Assembly (NCBI GenBank): GCA_025774245.1
Contig: JALGWI010000009.1
Location: forward strand, 1 to 61,033
Length of the DNA stretch: 61,033 bases
Direction of reading: 5' to 3'
Origin: a bacterium
GTDB lineage: Bacteria; Joyebacterota; Joyebacteria; Joyebacterales; Joyebacteraceae
Shown here one piece after another: positions 9,901 to 18,516 of the stretch (position 1 is its first letter; the number at the start of each line of letters is the position of its first letter). Both the position numbers and the translations under genes were made by a program. Below the pieces are notes generated by a model. The model did no database searches, had not been told where the DNA came from, and saw only the letters and a list, made by a program, of their open reading frames with translations.

Positions 9901-10480
9901 GCCGCTCCTCACGGTCGAGAACCAGGGGTACATCCACTACCGGAAGGGGAGCCTCGCGATGTATGCGCTCCGCGACTACATCGGCGAGGAGCGACTGAAC
10001 GCCGCGCTTCGGGAGTACATCGATCGGGTCGCCTTCCAGGAGCCGCCGTACACGAACTCGATCGAGTTCGTCGAGGCGCTCCGCGGCGCGATGCCCGAGA
10101 GCCTCGAGTACCTCATCGAGGACCTCTTCGAGACGATCACGCTCTACGACAACCGGACCTCGGAGGCGTCGGTCGAGGAGACCGACGACGGGAGGTACCG
10201 CGTCACGCTGGCCGTCCAGTCGGCGAAGGTGCGGGCCGACGGGCGCGGCGTCGAGACCGAGGTCCCGCACCACGACTGGATCGAGATCGGGGTCTTCGGC
10301 GAGAGGAGGGACGGCGAGCCAATCGGGAAGCCGCTCTATCTCGAGAAGCACCGGCTCGCGAGCGGCGAGAGCGAGATCGTACTCGTCGTCGACGAGCGCC
10401 CGGTCCGCGCGGGAATCGACCCGAGGAACCTCCTCATCGACCGCGTGCCTTCGGACAACGTCAGGCGCGTGAGCAGCTAG
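6902..10480 (+). CDS. ABC-2 permease fused to M1-family metallopeptidase (copy 1)
   Basis: 1192 aa. The N-terminal half is an ABC-2 type permease with two sets of transmembrane helices (starting MFGQILGFELGYRFRG; further helices to about residue 590). The C-terminal half resembles an M1 aminopeptidase: a beta-sandwich region beginning near VTDVRLDVDLYPEERR, then HEVAHQWW (His933, Glu934, His937) with Glu956 nineteen residues after the second His, the HEXXH-X18-E zinc site. The canonical exopeptidase GxMEN motif is replaced by FAQSFATTIPYSE (898-910). After the last helix the peptidase probably faces the outside, which is inference from topology. The fusion family is known from genome annotation. 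The substrate is unknown, and export or processing of peptides is a guess. Confidence 0.92.
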   Translation: MFGQILGFELGYRFRGFAVYLFAGVMFLMAFSAIATDSVQMGGAIGNAARNSPYEIVRLMSMMSAIGLIALTGFVASAVNRDHELMTDEMFYTTPASRASYLFGRFGGALLTAFFAVCVAAPAIAIASTMPWQDPERILPFSVLPYLYALGVFVLPNLFLLGAILFAFATLTKRVVFTYVAMLGILMGWALTQMHVGDLESRLVASLADPFGITTFNLATRYWTVVEKNALLPPLDGPLIMNRLIWVGVGVAALVFTWARFRMEVGEKRSRRSAAAVAAVSAPGREVAIETVAIPKVAQDFSRRGYIRQWLNQTRVEVAGVLRSVPFLVIMIFGVFNLAGSLGADIGGRTGLPVTREMLSMIGGTFDLFLFVVLLVYAGLLVWRERAARMNEIQDTLPMPDWIPLTAKLTGLVVIALVALGVAMTTTIVYQLARGYTFLEIPLYLRGLFVLSLAEWLLIAALAISVQTLTNNKIAGFVIMIGYFILLEVLPSIDFTNNLAIYATTPPAPYSDMNGYGHFVKPLVWYHVYWGFLAAGLVLVSSLFWIRGTDTPVRLRLREAARRATPARIAAITAMLVGFVGTGAWIYYNTHVLNEYTTGRSENDRAALYEQRYKQYQGIPQPRVTDVRLDVDLYPEERRVEIKGDLTLVNKTDGPISELHVVNERTLELASFSLPEESITLDDREIGYRIYALDGPLAPGDTLEVSFEARIVNEGFVDGRSNTRVVENGTFLDNSHCVPVFGYMDDQELSNTHERRKRGLPEHEDMAPPDDIIARGNTFSVDADWISYEATISTSPDQIAITTGDLEDEWVADGRRYFHYEMDAPMLHFFPIVSGRYEVARDAWNDIGIEIYYHPTHTYNVDRMIESVKQSLSYYTTNFTPYQHRQIRIVEFPRYSGFAQSFATTIPYSESVHFIDDLRSQEDLDMLFYITAHEVAHQWWGHQVVVAWVQGATFIEEAMAQYSALMVMERDVGPTQMKKFLAYELDRYLSGRAQERKEERPLLTVENQGYIHYRKGSLAMYALRDYIGEERLNAALREYIDRVAFQEPPYTNSIEFVEALRGAMPESLEYLIEDLFETITLYDNRTSEASVEETDDGRYRVTLAVQSAKVRADGRGVETEVPHHDWIEIGVFGERRDGEPIGKPLYLEKHRLASGESEIVLVVDERPVRAGIDPRNLLIDRVPSDNVRRVSS

Positions 10481-10574
10481 CTCGCGGCGGCGGCGGCGGA
10501 CGCGGAGCCCCGCCGTCGGCCGCCCGGCTGCGGACCGGCCGCCGGCCGCCCGGCCACACCCCGCGAGGTTCCAG

Positions 10575-13500
10575 ATGTTCCGCGACGTCCTCAGATTCGA
10601 GCTCCACTATCTCTTCCGACGCCCCGCCGTCTACGTCGGGCTCGTGCTCTTCTTCCTGTTCGGGTTCATGGCGATCGCGTCGGACACGTTCCAGTCGGGA
10701 CGCTTCCTCACGGCGACCGCCAGGAACTCCCCGTACGACATCGTCCGACTCCTGGCATCGATCTCGGTCGCCGGGCTCGTCCTGATCGCTGGATTCGTGG
10801 CGACGGCTGTGAATCGCGATCGCGAGCTCGGCGTCCACGAACTCTTCTTCGCCACGCCGGTCTCGAAGTCGGCCTACCTCGGCGGTCGCTTCGCCGGTTC
10901 GCTCATCGCGACGTTCCTGGCCGTGAGCGCGGCGGCCGCGGCGATGGCGCTCGCGAGCGCGATGCCGTTCCTCGACCAGGAGCGCCTCGTCGCGTTCGAC
11001 GCCGTGCCGTACGTCTACGCGCTCGGCGTCTTCGTGCTTCCGAACCTGCTCCTCGCCGGCGCGATCCTCTTCTCGGTCGCGACGCTGACCCGTCGCGTCC
11101 TCTTCGCGTACGTCGCCCTCGTCGCCATGATCGCGCTCTGGATCATCGCGCGCCGGTTCATGGGCGACATCGACAGCCGGTGGCTCGGGTCGATCATCGA
11201 CCCGTTCGGGATCATGTCCTTCCGCTACGCGACGCGGTACTGGACCGTCGCCGAGAGGAACACGGCCCTCGTGCCGCTCTCGGGGTCGTTCATCCTGAAC
11301 CGCGTGCTCTGGACGTCGGTGGGCGTCGGGTTCCTCGTGTTCACGTGGACGCGGTTCCGAATGACGGTCGTCGAGACCGTCTCGCGCCTCGGGCGCAGGG
11401 GAGGGGCGGCGGGCGACGATCCGGGTGAAGCCGGGCGGGCCCAGCCCGTTCCGATGACGACACCGATCTTCACGGCGCGCACCTGGTTCCTTCAGTGGGC
11501 GAAGCAGACGCGGATCGAGATCGGCGGTGTACTGACGAGCGTTCCGTTCATGGTGATGCTTCTCCTTGCGAACGTCATGCTTGTGACGGGCGCGCTCTCC
11601 GAGGTGGCCGGCACCCGGAGCTACCCCTTGACGAGGATCATGGTGAGCGAGATCACCGGCACCTTCGAGCTCTTCCTCGTCCTCGTGCTCCTCATCTACG
11701 CGGGACAGCTCGTGTGGAGGGAGCGGGCGGCGGGGATGCACGAGATCCACTCCGTGCTGCCGGTGCCCGACTGGGTGCCGGTGGCGGCGAAGCTCTCGGC
11801 GCTCGCCGCCGTCTCGGTCGTCATGCTCGCGGTCGCCGCGCTCGCGACGATCGCGATCCAGCTCGCCGGAGGGCACGTCGATCTCGAGCCCGGCGTTTAC
11901 CTCCGAGGGCTCTTCGTCGTCGGGAACGCGCACTGGCTCTTGATCGCCGCCCTCGCGATCGCCGTCCAGGCGTTCACGCCGAAGAAGATCGTGGGGTTCT
12001 TCGTCGTCCTCGCCGTGCTCGAGACGCTCGAGTGGTTCCCGGAGATCGGGCTCGGCCACCATCTTAACCTCTACAGCTCGACCCCGGAGGTGGTCTATTC
12101 CGACATGAACGGCTTCGGCCACTTCGTTCGGCCGATAGCCTGGTTCAGCGTCTACTGGGGGTTCCTCGCGGCGGCGCTCCTCGTCGTGGCCACGCTCTTC
12201 TGGGTGCGGACGACCGACCCCGCGCCGAGGGGCCGCTGGAGGGAGGCCCGGAGGCGGTTGACGAGAGCGCGGATGGCCGCGCTCGCCGTCGCGCTCGTCG
12301 GGTTCGTCGCCACCGGCGCGTGGATCTTCTACAACACGAACGTGCTGAACCCGTACCTGCCGGAGAAGGAGATCTCGCGGCTCCAGGCAGCCACGGAGGA
12401 GCGGTACAAACAGTACGAGGGTCTGCCGCAGCCCCACGTGACCGACATCGCGCTCTACGTCGACATCTATCCGGAGGAGCGTCGGGTCGAGGTGCGGGGC
12501 GACCTCCGTCTCGTGAACAAGACCGACGCGCCGATCGAGGAGCTCCACGTCCACACCGAACCCGTCCTCGAGTGGGACTTCCCGAGCCTCGCGGGGGAGA
12601 CGGTCGTGCTCGACGACACGGAGGTGGGCTTCCGGATCTACCGGCTCGCCGAGCCGCTTCTGCCGGGGGAGGCGCTCAACGTCGCCTACACGATGAGCGA
12701 CGTCAACGACGGGTTCGTCAACCACGACTCGAACACGAAGGTCGTCGAGAACGGGACGTTCTTCTCGAACTTCCACTGCGTCCCGCACTTCGGCTATGCG
12801 GTCGACACGGAGATCGAGGACCCCACCGTGCGGAGGAGGCACGGCCTTCCGCCCCGCGACAGGATGGCGGCCGTCGACGATCCCGTCGCGCGCATGAGCG
12901 CGTTCGACGTCGACTCAGACTGGATCACGTACGAGGCCACGATCTCGACAAGCGAGGATCAGATCGCCGTGACCGCGGGCTACCTCGAGCGCGAGTGGAG
13001 CGAGGACGGACGGCGCCACTTCCGGTACCGGATGGACAGGCCGATCCAGAAGTTCTTTCCGATCGTCTCCGGCCGGTACGAGGTCGCGCGGGACAGCTGG
13101 AACGACGTCGCGATCGAGATCTTCCACCATCCGCGGCACGCCTACAACGTCGGGCGGATGATCGAGTCGGTCCAGAAGTCGTTGGATTACTTCACGGCCA
13201 ACTTCAGCCCGTACCAGCACCGTCAGGTACGCATCCTCGAGTTCCCGCGGTACCGCACGTTCGCGCAGTCGTTCCCGACCACGATCCCGTACTCCGAGGA
13301 CGCGCACTTCGTCGGCGACGTCCGCGACCCGGAGAACCTCGACATGGTCTTCTACATCACGGCGCACGAGGTCGCGCACCAGTGGTGGGCGCACCAGGTC
13401 GTCGCGGCGCGCGTGCAGGGGAGCACGTTCATCGAGGAGAGCCTCGCGCAGTACTCGGCGCTCATGGTGATGGAGAAGGAGTTCGGACGGGACTACATGA

Positions 13501-14147
13501 AGCGGTTCCTCGAGCACGAGCTCGACCGGTACCTCCTCGGACGCGGAGGGGAGAGGCACGAGGAGATGCCGCTCGTGCTCGTCGAGGACCAGGGCTACAT
13601 CCACTACCGGAAGGGGAGCCTCGCCATGTACGCGCTCCGCGACTACATCGGCGAGGAAGCGGTGAACGCTGCGCTCCGCGCGTACATCGACGAGGTCGCC
13701 TTCCAGGAACCGCCCTACACGAACTCGCTCGAGCTCCTCTCGCACCTCCGGGAGGCGACGCCGGAGCGGTACCGGTATCTGATCGAAGACCTCTTCGAGA
13801 CGATCACCCTCTACGACAACCGCGTCGAGGAGGCGACGGTCGAGGAGACCGGCGACGGCAGGTACCGCGTGCGGCTCGCGATCGACTCCCGGAAGCTCCG
13901 GGCCGACGGGAAGGGCGTCGAGACCGAGATCCCGCACGCGGACTGGATCGAAGTGGGGGTCTACGGGGAGGAGACGGACGATGCGGTCGACGAGCGCCCG
14001 CTCTACCTCGAGAAGCACCGCCTCGCGAGCGGCAACTCCGAGATCGAGATCGTGGTCGACGAGAAACCAGCCCGCGCGGGGATCGACCCGAGGCATCTCC
14101 TCATCGATCGGGAGCCTGGGGACAACGTGAAGCCGGTCTCGGGATAG
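10575..14147 (+). CDS. ABC-2 permease fused to M1-family metallopeptidase (copy 2)
   Basis: 1190 aa, a co-linear paralog of the preceding gene with the same two-part architecture. The start MFRDVLRFELHYLFRR is followed by multiple transmembrane helices. The peptidase half carries HEVAHQWWAHQ (His931, Glu932, His935) and Glu954. The GxMEN position reads FAQSFPTTIPYSE. Both zinc sites look intact, so neither copy appears degenerate. With one ATPase upstream, the simplest model is a heterodimeric transporter in which each membrane subunit carries an extracytoplasmic peptidase. The 94-bp gap from copy 1 is GC-rich and has no promoter I can see. No terminator is visible after the stop. Confidence 0.92.
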   Translation: MFRDVLRFELHYLFRRPAVYVGLVLFFLFGFMAIASDTFQSGRFLTATARNSPYDIVRLLASISVAGLVLIAGFVATAVNRDRELGVHELFFATPVSKSAYLGGRFAGSLIATFLAVSAAAAAMALASAMPFLDQERLVAFDAVPYVYALGVFVLPNLLLAGAILFSVATLTRRVLFAYVALVAMIALWIIARRFMGDIDSRWLGSIIDPFGIMSFRYATRYWTVAERNTALVPLSGSFILNRVLWTSVGVGFLVFTWTRFRMTVVETVSRLGRRGGAAGDDPGEAGRAQPVPMTTPIFTARTWFLQWAKQTRIEIGGVLTSVPFMVMLLLANVMLVTGALSEVAGTRSYPLTRIMVSEITGTFELFLVLVLLIYAGQLVWRERAAGMHEIHSVLPVPDWVPVAAKLSALAAVSVVMLAVAALATIAIQLAGGHVDLEPGVYLRGLFVVGNAHWLLIAALAIAVQAFTPKKIVGFFVVLAVLETLEWFPEIGLGHHLNLYSSTPEVVYSDMNGFGHFVRPIAWFSVYWGFLAAALLVVATLFWVRTTDPAPRGRWREARRRLTRARMAALAVALVGFVATGAWIFYNTNVLNPYLPEKEISRLQAATEERYKQYEGLPQPHVTDIALYVDIYPEERRVEVRGDLRLVNKTDAPIEELHVHTEPVLEWDFPSLAGETVVLDDTEVGFRIYRLAEPLLPGEALNVAYTMSDVNDGFVNHDSNTKVVENGTFFSNFHCVPHFGYAVDTEIEDPTVRRRHGLPPRDRMAAVDDPVARMSAFDVDSDWITYEATISTSEDQIAVTAGYLEREWSEDGRRHFRYRMDRPIQKFFPIVSGRYEVARDSWNDVAIEIFHHPRHAYNVGRMIESVQKSLDYFTANFSPYQHRQVRILEFPRYRTFAQSFPTTIPYSEDAHFVGDVRDPENLDMVFYITAHEVAHQWWAHQVVAARVQGSTFIEESLAQYSALMVMEKEFGRDYMKRFLEHELDRYLLGRGGERHEEMPLVLVEDQGYIHYRKGSLAMYALRDYIGEEAVNAALRAYIDEVAFQEPPYTNSLELLSHLREATPERYRYLIEDLFETITLYDNRVEEATVEETGDGRYRVRLAIDSRKLRADGKGVETEIPHADWIEVGVYGEETDDAVDERPLYLEKHRLASGNSEIEIVVDEKPARAGIDPRHLLIDREPGDNVKPVSG

Positions 14148-14475
14148 GCCGCACGCCCACGTGCCCCCGCCTCATCTACAAACCCGCACCCACAGAGCGC
14201 TTGACTGACACCCAACAACTATGGTATCCTCTGACGCGCTTTACCTCGGCGCGCGTGGTTCTCCATGCGGGCGTGATGCCCGCAGGCCGGCGCGATCCGT
14301 CACGGTGCCCATCCTGACACGACGCCGCGAACCGACCATGCTCCACCCACCGGCCAACGCACTGAACGAGAAGAGGCAGAAGAGAAACGCGGAGACGTGC
14401 CGTCGTCGCACCGGCGCCGTTCCGCGCGTGGCGATCCCGGGCGCCCGCCCGGGGCAGAACGCGAGGAGGAAGCTC
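14148..14475 (+). promoter_or_regulatory. Intergenic region with promoter and long leader
   Basis: TTGACT at 14201 and TATCCT at 14225 are separated by 18 nt, a plausible sigma70 promoter. The roughly 240-nt leader that follows contains a perfect hairpin TGCGGGC/GCCCGCA (14266-14284, 5-nt loop). AGGAGG (about 14464-14469) lies ahead of the ATG at 14476. No coding signal is seen in the interval, although a frame is open from 14221. Confidence 0.6.
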
Positions 14476-16356
14476 ATGCGGTTCGCAGTGCTCATGCTGG
14501 CAGCGGCACTCGTGGCAGCGTGCTCGGTTCCGGCCGACGCAGACGTGCCGAAGACCATGTCGTACCAGGGCGTGCTGACGGACGCCGACGGCGTGCCCGT
14601 CGAGGACGGCGGCTACGGCGTCGAGTTCCGGATCTACGACGTCGAGACGGGCGGGACCGCTCTCTGGAGCGAGTCGCAGCTCGTGATCGTTACCGACGGG
14701 ATCTTCAACGTGACACTCGGCACTGTGGAACCGCTCGGGATCGCCTTCGACGTGCCCTACTGGCTCGGCACCTCGATCGAGGGAGACCCCGAGCTCGTGC
14801 CCCTGACCGAGCTGACGTCGGCGCCGTACGCGCTCCGGGCGGCGGTCGCCGAGAGCCTGAGCGGAGGCGCCGTTAACGACCACGATTGGGAGTTCGACGG
14901 GGACGACATCTACCGGCTGACCGGGCGCGTCGGCATCGGCACGTCTGACCCGGCGGCCCCGCTCGTCATCAAGAGGGATCACGACAGCAACACGAACGTG
15001 ATGATCGTGAACGCCCACACGGGGCAGTGGTCCGGGGCGCTCCTCATGCTTGACGACGAGGAGTCCGGCAAGGGCGTCATCGGGTTCTACGACAGCGAGC
15101 ACCCGTTCCACCCCGACGCGCTCGTGATCGGGAACGAGCGCGGATTCCCGGGAGGGCCGATCAAGCTCAGGACCCGGAGCAGCGACCGGGTGTACGTGAG
15201 CGCCGAGGGGAACGTGGGCATCGGGACCGTGACGCCTGCCGAGCGGCTCGACGTCGCTGGCACGACGCGAACGACGGGGTTCATCCTGCCGACTGGCGCG
15301 GTGGATGGCCATGTCCTCGTGTCCGACAGCGCCGGCGAGGGAACCTGGCAGCCGGCGCCGGGCGGGATCGGCGGGGGCGGCACCAACAACTACATCCCCA
15401 GGTTCACGGGTTCATTGACCATCGGGAACTCCGTCATCCGCCAGAACAATGACGGAGACGTGATCGTCGGCGGCGAGCTCCACGTCGACACCTCGACGAC
15501 GCGCGCCGGGGAGTTCACGTCGAATCACGGGAGCTCACTGACCAGCGTTCTGCACGCCGAGTTCACCGGTTCCGGCTCGTACGACGTGGCCGCCGTCCGC
15601 GGGCACTCCGTCTCACAGGACGGATACGGACGGGGTGGGTCGTTCCTGGGCGGGTACGACGGCGTCCAGGGCCTCGCCACACCGACGGGGACCCTCGAGT
15701 ACCACGGCGTCTCCGGCGGCGCCATCGGCGGGAACGGGGACAACATGGGCGTCTACGGGTTGGCGATCCAGGGTGACCACAACTACGCCATCTACGGCGA
15801 CGGGGGCCTCTCCGGCAGCGAGTGGGCGGGCTACTTCGCCGGCGACGTCCACATCACCGGGACGCTCACGGGCGGGAAGGCCGGCTCGAGAATCGACCAC
15901 CCTCTCGACCCGGCGAACAGCTACCTGAACCACGCGTACGTCGAGAGCCCCGAGATGAAGAACGTGTACGACGGCGTGGCCATTCTCGACGAGAGCGGTG
16001 AAGCGCGGGTGGTGCTCGCGGAGTGGTTCGAGGCCGTGAACAGCGTCTTCCGCTACCAGCTCACCGCGATCGGTGCTCCAGGCCCGAACCTCTACATCGC
16101 CGAGAAGATCTCCGGGAACGCCTTCACGATCGCCGGCGGCGAGCCGGGGATGGAGGTCTCGTGGCAGGTGACCGGCATCAGGAGCGATCCGTTCTCCGAG
16201 GCCGGCAGGATCGTGGTCGAAGAGGAGAAGCCCGCGGACGAGGTCGGGAAGTACATGCATCCGGAGGCGTACGGTCTGCCGCGGGAGATGGGGGTGAGCT
16301 ACCGCGAGCCCCCGAGGATGCTCTCGTCGTGGGCCGATCAGCTGAGCACGGAGTAG
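14476..16356 (+). CDS. SYQG-family secreted surface protein (paralog 1)
   Basis: 626 aa from ATG 14476, chosen for its AGGAGG site and signal peptide MRFAVLMLAAALVAACS. VAAC could be a lipobox; otherwise cleavage falls near ADA. After this comes a conserved N-terminal domain (MSYQGVLTDADG, FRIYD, PYALRAA), then a variable middle with short repeats of tail-fibre style (VGIGTSDPAAP, VGIGTVTPAERLDVAG). The conserved C-terminal domain has YAGYFAGDVHITGTL, IDHPLDP, VESPEMKNVYDG, YQLTAIGAPGPNLYIAE and VSWQVTGIR. This end-domain pairing recurs in three other genes here. It is probably an extracellular fibre or adhesin-like protein. No enzyme motif is seen and the function is unknown. Confidence 0.8.
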   Translation: MRFAVLMLAAALVAACSVPADADVPKTMSYQGVLTDADGVPVEDGGYGVEFRIYDVETGGTALWSESQLVIVTDGIFNVTLGTVEPLGIAFDVPYWLGTSIEGDPELVPLTELTSAPYALRAAVAESLSGGAVNDHDWEFDGDDIYRLTGRVGIGTSDPAAPLVIKRDHDSNTNVMIVNAHTGQWSGALLMLDDEESGKGVIGFYDSEHPFHPDALVIGNERGFPGGPIKLRTRSSDRVYVSAEGNVGIGTVTPAERLDVAGTTRTTGFILPTGAVDGHVLVSDSAGEGTWQPAPGGIGGGGTNNYIPRFTGSLTIGNSVIRQNNDGDVIVGGELHVDTSTTRAGEFTSNHGSSLTSVLHAEFTGSGSYDVAAVRGHSVSQDGYGRGGSFLGGYDGVQGLATPTGTLEYHGVSGGAIGGNGDNMGVYGLAIQGDHNYAIYGDGGLSGSEWAGYFAGDVHITGTLTGGKAGSRIDHPLDPANSYLNHAYVESPEMKNVYDGVAILDESGEARVVLAEWFEAVNSVFRYQLTAIGAPGPNLYIAEKISGNAFTIAGGEPGMEVSWQVTGIRSDPFSEAGRIVVEEEKPADEVGKYMHPEAYGLPREMGVSYREPPRMLSSWADQLSTE

Positions 16357-16482
16357 GCGAACGACACAGACGGTGGAGAACGCGAACGTCCAGGGACGGC
16401 GTCGGCGCAGACTCGAGAGCGCACGCGCGGAAGCAGATGTGCGGACCGGCGCAGGCGTTCGCCCCCGGGAGGAGGCCGGACG

Positions 16483-16545
16483 ATGAGACGCGCGATGATC
16501 GCAGCCGCGGCCCTCGCCCTGGCTGGTGCTCTGCCAGCCGGGAGT
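16483..16545 (+). other. Out-of-frame signal peptide of SYQG paralog 2 (apparent +1 frameshift)
   Basis: ATG 16483 is preceded by GGGAGGAGG and encodes MRRAMIAAAALALAGALPAG, a typical signal peptide. It is one frame off the body of the gene, which continues as VAAVPRTMSYQG. Removing one base near 16540-16543 (GCCGGGAGTC) restores a continuous reading like the paralogs. This is either a real frameshift or a one-base sequencing or assembly error. Confidence 0.65.
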
Positions 16546-18355
16546 CGCTGCGGTGCCCAGGACGATGAGCTATCAGGGCGTGCTCACGGACGCGGGAGGC
16601 GTGCCCGTCGACGACGGGGACTACAGCCTCACGTTCCGGATCTATGACGACCCGGGCGGAGCCGCCAACCCGCTCTGGGAGGAGACGCAGGCCGTCACGG
16701 TCGACGACGGTGCCTTCGACGTGATTCTGGGCGAGGTCAACCCGCTCACGATCGCCTTCGATGCGCCGTACTGGCTCGGCATCTCGATCGAGGGCGAGCC
16801 GGAGCTCGTGCCCCTGACCGAGCTGACGTCGGCGCCCTACGCGCTCCGGGCGGCGGTCGCCGAGAGTCTGAGCGGAGGCGCCGTGAACGACCACGACTGG
16901 GAGTTCGACGGGGACGACATCTACCGGCTGATCGGGCGCGTCGGCATCGGTACATCGGACCCAACGAACCCGCTTGTCGTCAGGAACGACCACGACAGCA
17001 ACACGGTCGTCAGGATCGAGAACGCCCACTCGGGGCAGTGGTCCGGCGCGCTCCTGATGCTCCAGGATGAGGAAGGCAAGGGCGTGATCGGATTCTACGA
17101 CGGGGAGCATCCGTTCCAGCCGGACGCGCTCTCGATCGCGAACGAGCGCAACTTCCCGGGAGGTCCGGTCACGCTCCGGACCCGCAACAACGACCGGGTC
17201 TACGTGAGCGCCGAGGGTGACGTGGGTATCGGCACCGTGACGCCGGCCGAGCGGCTCGACGTGGCCGGCACGACGCGGACGACGGGGTTCGTCCTCCCGA
17301 CCGACGCGGCGGTGGGGTACGTCCTCACGTCGGACAGCGCCGGCGAGGGGACGTGGCAGCCGGCGGCGGGCGGGATCGGCGGGAGCGGGACTGCGGATTG
17401 GATTCCGAGATTCACGGGGACGTCGACCATCGGGAACTCGTCGATCTATGAAGAGTCGGACGGCGACATCGTCATCACCGACGACACCAGCATCGACGGT
17501 CGGCTCGACGTCGAAACGAGCACGGCGAGGGCTGGGGTGTTTACCTCCGACTACAACAGCACCATCACGAACGTCGTGTACGCGGAGTTTCTGGGAACGG
17601 GCACCGTCGACGCAACCGCCGTCTACGGGCGGAGCGTGCCGCGTGACTACTACGGGATCGGCGGGAAGTTCTACGGGGGATTCGTAGGGGTGGAGGGCGT
17701 CGTCGCCCCGAGCGGCAGCCAGCACTACACAGGCGTGTACGGTCAGGTGAGCGGAGGAGTCGGCGCCAACTACGCGGTCTACGGATACGCGACAGGCGGC
17801 ACCTCCAGCTACGCGATCTACGGACAGGCGGCCGTGGCCGCATCGAGCTACGCAGGGTACTTCGACGGCAACGTCCACGTCACCGGCGACCTGACCGGAG
17901 GCAAGGGTGCGTCGCGGATCGACCATCCGCTCGACCCGGCGAACAGGTATCTCACGCAGTCGTACGTCGAGAGCCCCGAGATGAAGAGCGTGCACGACGG
18001 CGTCGTGGTGCTCGACGGCCGCGGGGAGGCGTGGGTCGAGCTGCCCGAGTGGTTCGGGGCGCTCGCCGGGGACTTCCGGTATCAGCTGACCGCCATCGGC
18101 GCGGCCGGCCCGAACCTCCACGTCGCCGACAAGATCACGGACAACCGCTTCAGGATCGCGGGCGGCGATCCGGGCATGGAGGTCTCGTGGATGGTGACCG
18201 GCATCCGCCGGGATCCGTTCGCCGAGGCCTACCGAACCGTCGTGGAGGAGGACAAGCCCGCGGTGGAGGTCGGGAAGTACGTGAACCCGGAGCTCTACGG
18301 GCAGCCCGAGACGATGGCGGTGACCCACCAGGAGAGGCGCCCGACGCCGGAGTGA
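16526..18355 (+). CDS. SYQG-family secreted surface protein (paralog 2), frameshifted N-terminus
   Basis: The uninterrupted frame gives 609 aa if begun at GTG 16526, which has no good ribosome site. The true start is probably ATG 16483, with a one-base error or mutation between. Domains match the preceding gene: MSYQGVLTDAGG, TFRIYD, PYALRAAVAES, VGIGT repeats, then IDHPLDP, VESPEMKSVHDG, YQLTAIGAAGPNLHVAD, VSWMVTGIR. It lies 169 bp after the stop of paralog 1. The stretch around 16802-16950 is almost identical in DNA to 14793-14940, so recent duplication or gene conversion is likely. If the frameshift is real, the protein would lack a signal peptide and not be exported. Confidence 0.78.
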   Translation: MLCQPGVAAVPRTMSYQGVLTDAGGVPVDDGDYSLTFRIYDDPGGAANPLWEETQAVTVDDGAFDVILGEVNPLTIAFDAPYWLGISIEGEPELVPLTELTSAPYALRAAVAESLSGGAVNDHDWEFDGDDIYRLIGRVGIGTSDPTNPLVVRNDHDSNTVVRIENAHSGQWSGALLMLQDEEGKGVIGFYDGEHPFQPDALSIANERNFPGGPVTLRTRNNDRVYVSAEGDVGIGTVTPAERLDVAGTTRTTGFVLPTDAAVGYVLTSDSAGEGTWQPAAGGIGGSGTADWIPRFTGTSTIGNSSIYEESDGDIVITDDTSIDGRLDVETSTARAGVFTSDYNSTITNVVYAEFLGTGTVDATAVYGRSVPRDYYGIGGKFYGGFVGVEGVVAPSGSQHYTGVYGQVSGGVGANYAVYGYATGGTSSYAIYGQAAVAASSYAGYFDGNVHVTGDLTGGKGASRIDHPLDPANRYLTQSYVESPEMKSVHDGVVVLDGRGEAWVELPEWFGALAGDFRYQLTAIGAAGPNLHVADKITDNRFRIAGGDPGMEVSWMVTGIRRDPFAEAYRTVVEEDKPAVEVGKYVNPELYGQPETMAVTHQERRPTPE

Positions 18356-18434
18356 GCCGGGGCGCACCCTGAGAACTGCGGGCCTGCGGGCCTCCGAGGC
18401 GCGCGGGCGCCTGCGCCTGCGCCGCGCGGGGTCC

Positions 18435-18463
18435 TTGCGGTCCGCCGCCCGGGGCGGTATCAT
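18435..18463 (+). promoter_or_regulatory. Sigma70-type promoter
   Basis: TTGCGG-N17-TATCAT, about 50 nt ahead of the ATG at 18517. The interval 18356-18434 shows only GC-rich sequence with no gene. Confidence 0.6.
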
Positions 18464-18516
18464 TGTAGAGAGAGAGAAATCCGCTGCCCGGCCCCGAAAG
18501 CTCGGGAGGGACCACC

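Noticed and set aside
14221-14475. N-terminal extension of surface paralog 1 from an upstream ATG
   Set aside because: The extension is promoter and leader sequence, with no ribosome site at 14221. The signal peptide and AGGAGG support ATG 14476. Similar upstream extensions at 39479 and 43129 were rejected likewise.
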